This document shows positions 43,900-54,849 of a DNA stretch of 64,000 nt, piece by piece. The notes under the pieces were generated by a model. That model ran no database searches. It was given only the letters and a program-made list of their open reading frames with translations, and was not told the origin of the DNA. The position numbers and the translations under genes are program-made. Numbering within the stretch: the first letter of the stretch is position 1; each line of letters starts with the position of its first letter. The DNA comes from Theropithecus gelada (Eukaryota > Chordata > Mammalia > Primates > Cercopithecidae): NCBI RefSeq assembly GCF_003255815.1, contig NC_037669.1, forward strand, positions 131,053,307 to 131,117,306, read 5' to 3'.

Positions 43900-44395
43900 A
43901 TGATGGCAGAAAAGGATGGGGAATGGGTGCTTTAAAACCAGGCTTAATATCCTATGAGTGATAACTCTACATGATCACAAAGAAAGATAAAAGGGATCAT
44001 GCCTACAATGTTTCTTCCTATCACTCTGACATTTACCTCTCTTCTGCCACAAAGCATATAAATGTCATACTATTTTATACTTGCCAAGCATCACACCTTA
44101 TTTTATATCACAGGAACCCACTTGCAAGGACTAGTGGTTTGGACAGAGCCAGAGCCTGTTGTATCTCATAATAAAAATGTGTTTTCAAATATTTTTGTAT
44201 TATTTTCAACCCGACTAAAACATCTTTGAGAGCAACAGATCCTCTTCCCAGAAATACACACCCAGTATCTAACGTTTCATTTCAGGAATCCAGGTATAAA
44301 GCTCATAAACAGGGCCATGGTGAAGTCTTATTAGCTCCATACAGAGGAAGGGCACTAGGACAGGACTTCAGTTTTTTCTACAAAATTAGGTCACT
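43900..44395. other. Intronic sequence, nothing recognised
   Basis: No repeat or frame recognised. Confidence 0.4.
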
Positions 44396-44399
44396 GGGC

Positions 44400-44760
44400 T
44401 TCATCAGTGTTTCTTCATGGCTGGTATTCCAACCAACTGCTTCTGAGTCACCTAGGGTGGAAAGAGGGGATTGCCTTCTTTAAAAATTTAGATTCATGGG
44501 GCCTGCTCCATATTTAGTAAATCAACTTTTTTTTAGGGTAGGACTCTAGAATCTGCTTTTTAAACGTTTGCTGTATTTTAACAGGCTCACTAACAGGTGA
44601 AAAACACCAGATTCTACCCCCTAGAGATTCTGATTTTCTAAGGTCTAGGCATGTGTATTTTTACAAAGCTTTGTAACAAATTCTGATGTACATCTAGGGT
44701 TGTACAAGACCCTCCACAAGAACAGTCCTTCTGCATCCCCCAAGACAGAGTTTGGAAAGT
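44400..44760. mobile_element. MER5-like hAT-Charlie pieces, two in a row
   Basis: First piece 44410-44600: 'TTCTGAGTCACCTAGGG', 'TTTAAAAATTTAGATTCATGGGGCC', 'AGAATCTGCTTTTTAAAC'. Second piece 44600-44760: 'ACCCCCTAGAGATTCTGATTTTC', 'AAGGTCTAGGCATGTGTATTTTTACAAAGC', 'AATTCTGATGTACATC'. Both follow MER5A/B word order. The target duplications are lost. Confidence 0.6.
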
Positions 44761-44779
44761 AAACATGCTGTATTCCTGG

Positions 44780-47140
44780 GAAAACCTTGACTATATGCAA
44801 TGACATTCCTACATGGCCTTTCAACCCTCAGTGCCACAGGCTTTTTTTAATCATACAAAATTGCTAGTCTTCTCAGCCTCAGAAAGGTTGAGCCCTTTCC
44901 TGAAGCAAACGAACTGACCTTGTGTACTTCTAATGCAAGGGAGCACCTGGAATCCTTTCCCAACAGCTTGTGGGCAATCAGGCAAATATCAGCAAGCTTC
45001 GTGAAACAGGCCACAAAACAACCTGTGGCAAAACACTGTGAAAACACAATGATTTCCTCTTGACCATCCCCAGGCATGGTAAGAACACTGAGCTGACCCT
45101 CCCTGCCAAGGACTGCTAGTGGGATTTTGAATCCTGGAAAGCTTCAAAAAGGAAAGGAAGGGAAAGGAACTCAGCATCACTGGCAGTGTTGCATAACTTT
45201 GCAAACAAGGTTTGAAAGGGTATCTTATTTTAGCAAGAGGAAAATGAGATACCTAATTGTGTGGAAAAGCTATAGTTTCAGCAGTGACTGCAGCTGCTTG
45301 TGTAAATAGAAAATGACATTTTAAAATTTGGATGGGCATACAGTTCATGAACCTTACAGAGAAAAATACATCTTTTTCCCAACTCCAACTTCAACTCCAT
45401 AAGAATATAGCTGGATGGGCAGTTACACAGTCATAAGCTAGAAGTATATCCTTTTAACTAATATTTATTGGGTGTCGATTGTGCTGGACACTGTGCTAGG
45501 TGCTAGAGATAAATGGTTACTTATACTAACATTATTGCTTCTATAAAGTAATAGATTAGTCCAATGTGATGTGAGTTCAGTGGTGTGATTAGAATTTGGG
45601 GTGGTTGGGTGTTGAGCTTGAACACTTTCTTAATTGATGGCTGCTTTTGGGCCAACTATGAAAATAATATTTTTTACTCTCTACATAAAGGTTGTTTCCT
45701 AGTGTCTAAAGAGCTGTCCCTCTTTAGAGTAACAGTTAAATTTACAGGGGGAGTAAGTGGTTCTGCAGGTAAATTCAAAGTTGAACTAAGATTCTATGTT
45801 GGACAACCAGCTATCACCAGGCTCGGCGGACTTGTCACCACCACCCATCAATCTTCCCACTATGTTGCTACATAGACGGGTGTGCTCTTTCAGCTGTTCT
45901 TGGGTAGTGGGCAGAAGTAGACATATCCCTGCTGTCATGGTGCTTATGGTCTAGTGGGGAGATAGAAATGAACAAGATTCTTTGATGAGATAAAACAAAG
46001 AACCTAAATAGCCTGGTTGGGGGTGAAGGAGGAATGGGGAGAAGAGGCTTTCCTGAGAGTGATGTAGAGCCAAGATCTAAAAAATGATGAGGAGGTTCAC
46101 AGACAAAGGCATAAGGAGCAAGAAGAAGCTAACACAGACAGGAAAAACAGTATATTTTATTGATACGAATTTTCAAAAATGTGGATAAATTAGAGCCATG
46201 GGTGAATAGAAGTTGTAATTTTACAGGAGAAAAGGCTTCAAAATTGCTCTGAAGTACTAGATACCGGCCATTGGGACTGTTGAGGAACATTAAGGAAGGG
46301 AGAAATATCACTACATTTGCCCAACTAAAACCAATACTAACTTTCTATTTGTTGTGGGGAAAAATTAGTTTCTGACTTTCTTTTCATTAAAATGGGTTTA
46401 TGATGAAGAGTCTGAGTTAAGAACAAGGTTAGGCCTAATGACCTCCTGACTTGCCAGTTAACACTTTGTGTATTTGTCACTCTCTTTCTTACTCATGCTG
46501 TTGCTTTTCTTTAGTGCTGGCAACTCTCCTTTCACATTTCTCTCAAGTGTAGAATGTTCACCATTTTGATTCTTCACTATAGCATGTAGAATTATAACAT
46601 ATCTGGGTGTCTTAAACTAGTCATTTTTTAAGTCAGAAAAGATATTATTTTATGAAGGGAACTGTGGGCTAAAATAGCATCAATTGATAAGCATCAACTA
46701 ACTTCAAATTACTCATCTCAAGTTGTAAAATTCTTGCCCCAAAACTCAGTGGAATAAAACTAAAATGAACTTTTAAGAATTGTATGGAAATTGCCCAGTA
46801 TGACAAGAAAGTGGCACTTTCAAAGGCAAAGGAAAGAAGCCCAATGGTCTCCCCACTCCAAATCCCACCTTGTTATTTTCCTGTGTTATCCTTTTTATCA
46901 CGTATGTGGATACGTGGTCCTATTCCACATAGAAAGTTCCCCACAAACAGAGGAGTAGGAAAAAAAAAAAAAAGACTCAAATATATAGGGTGGCCTAGTA
47001 TTTTCCACAGGGAGGACTCAGTTCCACAAGATGAAATATGGGGAATCTGGACAGAGTTTTTACATCTTCAGAGGTTTTTCCACCTATCTGCAAAGGAGGG
47101 CTGGAGAAATCAGAAGTAATGTGATTTACTCTTCTAGGTA
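44780..47140. other. Intronic sequence, few old repeat traces
   Basis: 45445-45510 ('ATTTATTGGGTGTCGATTGTGCTGGACACTGTGCTAGGTGC') and 45920-46110 ('CCCTGCTGTCATGGTGCTTATGGTCTAGTGGGGAGA') look like parts of an ancient LINE/SINE-derived repeat. An A run lies at 46961-46974. The remainder is unassigned. Confidence 0.4.
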
Positions 47141-47149
47141 GGTTGGCGG

Positions 47150-47300
47150 AGTTCTCTGAAGGCGTACATTTATTAGCTACCATGTATGCAGTATTCACTA
47201 TGTGCCAGGCACTGGGCTTCGTGTTATACATTAATTACTTCATTTAATTCTCACCAACCCTGCAAGGTAGTTATGATCATCAATGTTTTGCAGATGTGTC
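47150..47300 (-). mobile_element. MIR SINE
   Basis: The plus strand reads 'TTCACTATGTGCCAGGCACTGGGCTTCG', 'TTAATTACTTCATTTAATTCTCACCAACCCTGCAAGGTAG', the reverse of MIR. Confidence 0.75.
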
Positions 47301-47468
47301 CTTGCAAACCCCCAGTAAGCCTTTGCTCTTTGGTAAAGTCTATGGTTTCATAAATATTTTATGTAGGCAAGTTTTATGAACTCTGGACTAAGAAAAGTAA
47401 GATGGTGAAATTGAGATGAAGCTAGGGATAAAGTTGGATGCAAAATATGTGCTTTATTATTCTTTTTA

Positions 47469-47916
47469 CAGTTGACCCTTAAACAACATGGGGTTACATA
47501 CATACGGTTGACCCTTAACCCCAACACAGTCAAAAACCCACAAATAACTTTTGATTCCCCCAAAATATAACTACTAATAGCCTATTGTTGAATGACAGTC
47601 TTACCAATAACATAAATAGTTGATTAATACATATTTTATACATTATATGTGTTATCTATTGTATTCTTACAACAAAGTAAGCTAGAGAAAAGAAAATGTT
47701 ATTAAGAAAATCATAAGGAAAATATATTTACTATTAATTAAGTGTAAGTGGATTATTATAAAGGTCTCATCCTCATTATCTTCACGTTGAGTAGGCTGAG
47801 GAGGAGGAGAGAAAGGAGAAGTTGGTCCTGCTGTCTTAGGAGTGACAGAGGCAAAAGAAAATTTGTGTGTAAGTGGACCTGTGCAGTTCAAATCGAGGTT
47901 GTTCAAGAGTCAACTA
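47469..47916 (+). mobile_element. Tigger2a (MER28-type) Tc1/mariner MITE, copy 2
   Basis: 448 bp with CAGTTGACCCTTAAACAAC at the left and 'GGTTGTTCAAGAGTCAACTA' at the right, between TA dinucleotides (47467-47468, 47917-47918). Inner text 'AGCTAGAGAAAAGAAAATGTTATTAAGAAAATCATAAGG' is typical. A second internal copy of the terminus (GGTTGACCCTTAA) at about 47506-47518 suggests a small rearrangement of the left end. Opposite in orientation to the copy at 27892-28332. Confidence 0.88.
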
Positions 47917-48189
47917 TATTTGCTACAGATGATTAAAAAGTAACTCTGAGTTTCTTGGCACCCAATGCAAAGAAATAAAGGCAACCATCTGCACAAGTCA
48001 CAGTGTCCTCAAGATAAATTATAGGAAAGATCAAAACAATGCCTATGGCAGACATTAACTAATGAATTATTTACCACTGAACCTAGATTGACCCTGAGAA
48101 TCCTTCTCAATACAGTATTCTAAGGCAGCTACCAATCGATCAAAGTTAGCACATGAGATGAGACCTCTTTATGACCCTTGGTCTAAATC

Positions 48190-48390
48190 CAGGGTGGCAA
48201 ACTGAAGCCCAAACATCCGTCTTTATAAAGTTTTGCTGGAACATAGCTCTGCCCATTTGTTTATATATTGTCTATGGCTGCTTTTGCACTATACTGGTAG
48301 AGCTGAGCAGCTGAGACAGGGACTGGATGGTACGCAAAGCCGAAGATAGTTACCACATGGCTCTTTACAGAAAACACGTGCCAAACACTG
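48190..48390 (-). mobile_element. hAT-Charlie type MITE
   Basis: 201 bp. Left end 'CAGGGTGGCAAACTGAAGCCC' and right end 'CCAAACACTG' form degenerate inverted repeats. Inner words 'TTTATAAAGTTTTGCTGGAACATAG', 'GTCTATGGCTGCTTTTGCAC' and 'CAAAGCCGAAGATAG' match a very common MER-class hAT element. The exact name is uncertain. Confidence 0.65.
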
Positions 48391-48427
48391 TTACAGATGG
48401 ATGGCCAAACTGAAACAAAATCAGTGG

Positions 48428-48459
48428 AGATATATATATACACACACACACATATATAA
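48428..48459. repeat. Compound microsatellite (TA)n(CA)n(TA)n
   Basis: GATATATATATACACACACACACATATATA; short and possibly polymorphic. Confidence 0.9.
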
Positions 48460-50465
48460 AAAAATTAATTTTTTTAGCTTGCATTTATTATGTGCCTTCA
48501 TGTATGGGGCACTGTGTTAAATTTGAGGCATACAAAAATAAGCTGCACATCATCGTCCTCACCTTGAAATAGCTCTGATTTAAAAATTCTAATGCTCCAG
48601 ATATTTTTCTTAAGCATTTTATTTCTTTCCACTTGACCATATAACCTAAAAAGTTAGAGAGTCTTTGAAATTGTAGTCTGGTAGCAGTCCTCAGAGAAAA
48701 TGGATGGGTAAAAATACAGCCAGACATTATAAAGGGAAGCTGCTTTATTTTATGTAAGATTAAAAATAAAAAGGTTATTAAGCATTCTAAAAACAATGAG
48801 CAATTGGCAATACCTCATAAAAAACTAACTTAAGCAACTTTAGATTCTCAAAACTGTCATTTGTCAGGAACCACATAATCATGAGAAAATTAACAAGGCC
48901 CCAAAGAGACATGTAAAATTTGAATTAGGATTCACAGTAGATTGGCAGGGACATAATAAATCCATAATTATGGTGATCCACAGCTGCTGCAACCTTAGAA
49001 AATAATGAACTGCTTAGTGAGGGCTGGTGTCTCTCAAACAGCAAGAAAAAAACATCTGCTGTGGAAGTGTCCTATCTTTATGTCCTACACCCAAATAGTC
49101 CATAGACAAGGGTGATCCACCTGAAGATTTATTGTTGCAACAAGCAAGTTCCAGATGTCATAAATCATTATGGAAAGAGATTAGAAAAATTATAAACTTT
49201 GCCATCTACAATATACTCAATTATTAGTTTCCTTCTATTACCCCAGGTAGTACCTGTGATTCTTCTTCAAAACACATTGTGTTGATACAAGTGCCCTAGA
49301 ATAAAGAAGTCGTTACTTACGAGATACACACAACAAACCAAGCTTTCTTTTCTAACACAAATCTATGTCCACATTCAGGCAATTAAATAGTGAAGATTAA
49401 TAGAACTTCAGAAGACAGGTGGCTGGCCATTTTTGCATTGCATTTCTACTTATCAATTAAATGAAATGCCAATTTTGTTTGAAATCTTTCCTTCAAGAGC
49501 AGTACAAAACAAAATTTTATACATAACACATTTTAATGTAATATTTAATGGTATGCTTCCTAAGAACTAGGTACATTCTCACAATTCTTTCCAGTTCTTC
49601 AATTAAAAAGAAAATTAAGTTTGGATTTCTATGTGTGTATCTTGTGTAATCTTTCAAATACAACTTCTGTAAATGATAGCTAAATTCCACAATACCTCAT
49701 TTAATGAGTGCCACCAGGGAATGAAGAGTTCCACATAAGTGAATGTCCCATTTAACTCAACTTTAATACCCTAAGTGATGAAAAATTATTTTAATCTCTT
49801 TTGATGAAAGTGCTTCTAAAATGAAAAAACATACTTCTCAAAGTTTTTCAAAAAGAATGCACAGAAGAAAACCCAGCATTTTCTTGATGATTTAGGGCTA
49901 TCTTGGGAACACAAAGGGAGGGTTGTGGCGTGCATGTCTCCTGTATGTGAGTTTGGTTTCCACAGCACATCACCCTGATCTCTGTGAGAAGCTCTTGATT
50001 CTCCTCCATAGGTAGATAGTACTGCTTCTAAGAGGGTGCTTTATGCACAATTATCTAGCCTTAAGACATGCAAAATGTTTAACCTTCTTACTGGAGAAAG
50101 GTACATGAGTTTTGTGATTGTTTTTTACCCCTCAGTTCCTTTTTGTTTACTTCCTGCTTCATTACAATGTTCCAGGTAGCTTAAAAAAAAAAAAAAAAAA
50201 AAGGTCTATCCTTCAGATAGGTAGACTGTAAGCAGTACAGAAATGTGAATATTGAATGAATATCTACTTTTTATGAAAAATCATAAATAATTTCCCTTTA
50301 GATTCATATACTCTAAGAAAATCCATCAAAATGGCAAGACTAAAACTGGTAACGTTATATCTATGATGTTTATATGCACATAAGGAATTCTTATGAAAAT
50401 CTAAATGAAGTTTGTATGATTTGTCTTATGAAAAGTTAAATGGCTTTACATTCTTACCTAACTGT
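48460..50465. other. Intronic sequence, nothing recognised
   Basis: About 2 kb of AT-rich intron with a single A run (50181-50202). No repeat family or exon-like frame. Confidence 0.4.
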
Positions 50466-50469
50466 TCTT

Positions 50470-50580
50470 TGGACCAAGACTGATACTGTCTTTCACTTCT
50501 GGTTCTTTAGCACTTTTTACAACGTCAGGCATTAGGCAGATGCTCAATAAATGCTTGGAGAATGAATGAATTAAAAACAC
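50470..50580 (+). mobile_element. L2 LINE 3' terminus
   Basis: 'TTTAGCACTTTTTACAACGTCAGGCATTAGGCAGATGCTCAATAAATGCTTGGAGAATGAATGAA' is the end of an L2. Confidence 0.65.
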
Positions 50581-50622
50581 AGTGTCATGGAAAAATTTAA
50601 AAATTCAGTATCTCAAACTTTA

Positions 50623-50944
50623 TTTTATTTTATTTATTTATTTATTTATTTATTTATTTTGAGACGTAGTATCGCTCTGTCGCAGGGGCTGGAGTGCAGT
50701 GGCCGGATCTCAGCTCACTGCAAGCTCCGCCTCCCGGGTTTACACCATTCTCCAGCCTCAGTCTCCCGAGTAGCTGGGATTACAGGCGCCCGCCACTTCG
50801 CCCGGCTAGGTTTTTGTATTTTTTTTAGTAGAGACGGGATTTCACTGTGTTAGCCAGGATGGTCTCGATCTCCTGACCTCGTGATCCGCCTGTCTCGGCC
50901 TCCCAAAGTGCTGGGATTATAGGCTTGAGCCACCGCACTCGGCC
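50623..50944 (-). mobile_element. AluY, Old World monkey type, with (TTTA)n tail
   Basis: TTTA-rich tail (50623-50660), then the complement of AluY: 'GTGGCCGGATCTCAGC', 'CGCCACTTCGCCCGGCTAGG', 'GGCTTGAGCCACCGC'. These are the monkey-type variants. Target duplication CTCAAACTTTA at 50612-50622 and 50945-50955. Confidence 0.95.
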
Positions 50945-51079
50945 CTCAAACTTTAAATAATCAGTTTACCTTAAATTACATAAATTGCCACACTGACAAG
51001 TAAACAATATTTAATAACACTTATCTTTTTTGAAAATATTTTCAAAAATTATTCATGAATGAGCCACTTCATAAAATTA

Positions 51080-51224
51080 AGGCTAGGTGTGATGGCTCAC
51101 ATCTGTAATCCCAGCACTTTGAGAGGCCAAGATAGGAGGATTGCTTGAGTGAGCCAGGGAGTTTGAGACCAGCCTGGGCAATATAGCAAGGCCCCCATCT
51201 CTACAAAATAAAAATAAGAAACCA
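51080..51224 (+). mobile_element. Free left Alu monomer (FLAM-type) or Alu left arm
   Basis: GGCTAGGTGTGATGGCTCACATC to 'CCATCTCTACAAAATAAAAATAAG'. It is a single arm only, ending in an A-rich stretch, with an insertion 'GAGTGAGCCAGG' in the middle. This fits a fossil left monomer. Confidence 0.75.
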
Positions 51225-51229
51225 ATGTA

Positions 51230-51752
51230 CAGGAATGAAAAAAGCAGTTGCCAAGGAGTTTTTCCTGACTACACTTCTGGAAACTACCATGAAACAGTGA
51301 CAACTTCCATATTAATGAACAATAATAATCTTAAACTTCTACATGGTTTTGGTGAAGCATGCATCTGTAGTTAGTCTTTTCCCCACCAGATGGCACCCAT
51401 GAATCAAGTGAAATGTTTAAACGTCTCTGAAAATCAAAAGGGAAAATGAATAAAGTAGTAAGCGTGGTTGTCCTCTTGTCTACTACATGAGCAACTGTCA
51501 AAATTCATACCTATGAAAAGCAGAGGGCTGGCTGAACTGAGTTACAAAGTAAGCCTAATAATTAATTCAAGTATTCATTCTTTCAACATTTATCAAGTGT
51601 TTATCATACTCCAAGCATATGCTAAACACATAGAGCTAAAAGAAAGTCCTTGACCTCAAAGAGCTTATCACTTAAGGAAGCAGATGACTTGTAGAGAAAT
51701 AACTACAAAAGAATACAACAAATTCTCTAATTGAGAAGCCTCAGAAACACCA
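51230..51752. other. Intronic sequence, mostly unassigned
   Basis: Only an ancient repeat trace at 51570-51670 ('CAACATTTATCAAGTGTTTATCATACTCCAAGC') is recognised. Confidence 0.4.
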
Positions 51753-52107
51753 TGTATTAGTCCATTTTCATGTTGCTGATAAAAACATACCTGAGACTGG
51801 GAAGAAAAAGAAGTTTAATTGGACTTAAGAGCTCCACATGGCTGGGGAGGCCTCAGAATCATGGCGGGAGGTGAAAGGTACTTCTTACATGGCAGTGGCA
51901 AGAGAAAAATGAGGAAGAAGCAAAAGCAGAAACCCCTGATAAACCCATCAGGTCTCGTGAGACTTACTCACTATCACGAGAATACCATGAGAAACACTAG
52001 CCCCCATGATTCAATTACCTCCCCGGGGTCCCTCCCACAACACATGGGAATTCTGGGAGATATAATTCAAGTTGAGATTTGGGTGGGGACACAGCCAAGC
52101 CATATCA
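51753..52107 (-). mobile_element. THE1 3' LTR
   Basis: 355 bp, same order as the 5' LTR. The E-box of the 5' copy is mutated here to CATGTG (complement CACATG at 52041-52046). Confidence 0.92.
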
Positions 52108-53695
52108 TTCTGTCCCTGTCCCCTCCAAATTTCATGTCCTCACATTTTAAAACCAAACATGCCTTCCCAACAGTCCCCCAAAGTCTTAACTCATTTCAGC
52201 ATTAACCCAAAATTCCACAGTCCAAAGTCTCATCTGAGACGAGGCAAGTCCCTTCTGCCTATGAGCCTGTAAAATCAAAAGCAAGCTATTTACTTCCTAG
52301 ATACAATGAGGGTACAGGTATTGGGTAAATATAGCCATTCCAAATGGGAGAAATTGGCCAAAACAAAGGGGTTACAGAGCCCATGCAAGTCCAAAATTCA
52401 GCAGGGCAGTCAAATTTTAAAGCTCCAAAATGATCTCCTTTGACTCTAGGTCTCACATCCAGGTTACACTGATGCAAGAGGTAGGTTCCCATGGTCTTAG
52501 GCAGCTCCACCCCTTGGTTTTAAAGGGTATAGCCTCCCTCCTGGCTGCTTTCATGGGCTGGTGTTGACCGTCTGCAGTTTTTCTAGGCCCACAGTTCAAG
52601 CTGTCAGTGCATCTACCATTCTGGGGTCTGGAGGATGGTGGCCCTCTTCTCACAGCTCCACTAGGCAGTGCCCCAGTAGGAACTCTGTGTGGGAGCTCTA
52701 ATGCCACATTTGCCTTCCACACTGCCCTAGCAGAGGTTCTCCATGAGGGCCCCACCCCTGCAGCAAACTTTTGCCTGGGCATCCAGGCAGTTCCATACAT
52801 CTTCTGAAATCTACGCAGAGATTCCCAAACCTCAATCCTTGACTTCTGTGCACCCACAGGCTCAACACCACGTGAAAGCCGCCAAGGCTTGGGGCTTCCA
52901 CCCTCCGAAGCCACAGCCTGAGCTGTACATCAGCCCCTTTCAGCCAAGGCTGGAGCGGCTGGGACACAAGGCATCAAGTCCCTAGGCTGCACACAGCACA
53001 GGGACCCTGTGCCCAGCCCACAAAACCACTTTTTCCTCCTGGGACTTGAGGCCTGTGATGGGAGGGGCTGCCATGAAGGTCTCTGACATGGTCTAGAGAT
53101 ATTTTCCCCATGGTCTTGGGGATTAACATTAGGCTCCTTGCTACTTATGCAAATTTCTGCAGCTGGCTTGAATTTCTCCCCAGAAAATGGGTTTTTCTTT
53201 TCTATTGCATAGTCAGGCTACAAATTTTCCAAATAGTTATGCTCTGCTTCCCTTATAAAACTGAATGCCTTTAACAGTACCCAAGTCAACTCTTGAATGC
53301 TTTCCTGCTTAGAAATTTCTTCCACCAGATACCCTAAATCATCTTTTTCAAGTTTAAAGTTCCACAAATCTCTAGGGAGGGGGCAAAATGCCACCAGTCT
53401 CTTTGCTAAAACATAACAAGAGTCACCTTTGCTCCAGTTCCCAGCAAGTTCCTCATCTCCATCTGAGACCACCTCATCCTGTACCTTATTGTTCATATCA
53501 CTATCAGCATTTTTGTCAAAGCCATTCAACAAGTCTCGAGGAGGTTCCAAGCTTTCCCACGTTTTCCTGTCTTCTTCTGAGCCTTCCAAACTGTTCCAAC
53601 CTGTGCCTGTTACTCGGTTCCAAAGTCACTTCCACATTTTCAGGTACCTTTTCAGCAACACCCCACTCTACTGATTCCAATTTACTGTATTAGTC
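52108..53695 (-). pseudogene. THE1 internal region with gag-like reading-frame remnants
   Basis: Begins on the minus strand directly after the 5' LTR. The longest surviving frame (53218-53589, 123 codons) has the THE1 internal words EDRKTWESLEPPRDLLNGFD and WVLLKAFSFIREAE. It is followed by a stop and later broken frames, including one at 52453-52914. MaLR internal regions are distant relatives of ERV-L gag. No protease, polymerase or envelope segment is present. Not a functional gene. Confidence 0.85.
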
Positions 53696-54040
53696 CGTTT
53701 TCATTGCTGCTGATAAAAACATACCTGAGACTGGGAAGAAAAAGAGTAAAGTTTAATTGGATTTCCAGTTCCAACATGGCTGTGGAGGCCTCAGAATCGT
53801 GGTGGGAGGTGAAAGGCACTTCTTACATGCTGGCAGCAAGAGAAAAATGAGGAAAAAGTAGAAACCCCTGATAAACCCACCCGATCTCATGTGACTTACT
53901 CTTTATCATGAGAATAGCATGAGAAAGACGGGGCCCCATGATTCAATTATCTCTCCCTGGGGCCCTCCCACAACACGTGGGAATTCTGAGAGATACAACT
54001 CAAGTTGAGATTTGGGTGGGGACACAGCCAAACCATATCA
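53696..54040 (-). mobile_element. THE1 5' LTR
   Basis: 345 bp. On the minus strand: TGATATGGTTTGGCTGTGTC, CCCACCCAAATCTCAACTTGAG, then the CACGTGTTGTGGGAGG region and the end CGGACTAATACA. It contains an E-box (CACGTG) as many THE1/MST LTRs do. Confidence 0.92.
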
Positions 54041-54044
54041 TATC

Positions 54045-54335
54045 ATGTCCAAAGGGACATGTGAGCCAAATTTTGAGGGATGTAAGGAGTTGCTGAGCAG
54101 AATGGGCTGGGTAGCAATCCAGGCAGAGAATACATTCCATATAAAAACATAAAGGCATGAAAAACATGGATATTTGGGGTTTAGAATTGGGTTACAGAGC
54201 TGCAGAGTTATAGAGCTGGAGGTAAGAGTATGTATGTGTGTTTGGAGGGGAAGGGAAAGGGAAAGGAAATGGTGGAAGACCAGAAGTAACAGCAGGCTGC
54301 AACTATGTAAGGATACTTAAGAATTTTAATTCTAT
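54045..54335. other. Intronic sequence, nothing recognised
   Basis: Short stretch after the THE1 element with a GGGAAAGG-rich run (54248-54270). Confidence 0.4.
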
Positions 54336-54339
54336 GATA

Positions 54340-54480
54340 AATAGCAATAGCTGATATTTACTGAAAACTGTCTATATGTTGAACACTATGCTAAGTGCTT
54401 AAATGCATTATCTTATTTATTCCTCATTATACTCTCAAACCTTTATTTCTATACCTATTTTTCAGAGCCCTGCCATTGCT
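54340..54480 (-). mobile_element. MIR SINE
   Basis: The plus strand reads 'GCTGATATTTACTGAAAACTGTCTATATGTTGAACACTATGCTAAGTGCTTAAATGCATTATC', the reverse-MIR pattern. Confidence 0.65.
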
Positions 54481-54599
54481 CTGTCCTTGGGTTCTTGCCT
54501 TGGAGCTGCTCTAATAACAACTGTGCCCCACAACTCACCGGCTTCAAAAGTCTTTAGAAGTGGGTAAGGCATGCTGTTTTTGGACAATTCATTCTGTTC

Positions 54600-54840
54600 C
54601 ATAGTAAAATGCAGGGCAGTAAAGTTCTGTTATTCCAGCTTCTGGAAGGAGTCCTGAACAAGACTAGGAAATCTGGGTTCCCAGTCACACAGCAATCAAC
54701 CAACTCTGTGAATGTGTGCTCTTGTACGCATTCCTTAACCTCACTGGCTGTCAGTCCCCTTACCTGTAAAACCGGGGAGTGGGCTGAAGGGATTGGATTA
54801 GAAGATCTTCAAAATCACTTTATGTCTTAAATTTTATTCC
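54600..54840 (+). mobile_element. MIR-type SINE, diverged
   Basis: 'GAAATCTGGGTTCCCAGTCACAC', 'CTTAACCTCACTGGCTGTCAGTCCCCTTACCTGTAAAACCGGGGAGTGGGC', 'GGATTGGATTAGAAGATC' follow the MIR3-like order '...CTCAGTTTCCTCATCTGTAAAATG...GGTTGGACTAGATGATCT'. Confidence 0.55.
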
Positions 54841-54849
54841 ATATATTTT

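Larger units (their letters stand above)
51753..54040 (-). mobile_element. Complete THE1 (ERVL-MaLR) element, two LTRs and internal region
   Basis: About 2.29 kb on the minus strand: 5' LTR 53696-54040, internal region 52108-53695 (1588 bp), 3' LTR 51753-52107. The LTRs begin TGATATGGTTTGGCTGTG and end ACTAATACA in minus-strand reading, and by eye differ from each other at roughly a tenth of positions. The flanking pentamers CACCA (left) and TATCA (right) could be one duplication altered by two transitions. It shares transcriptional orientation with PPM1L. Old, fragmented and non-coding as a whole. Confidence 0.93.

Noticed and set aside
52453..52967. A 153-codon frame and overlapping frames on both strands
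   Set aside because: They lie within the decayed THE1 internal region; none continues the gag-like frame and stops interrupt all of them.
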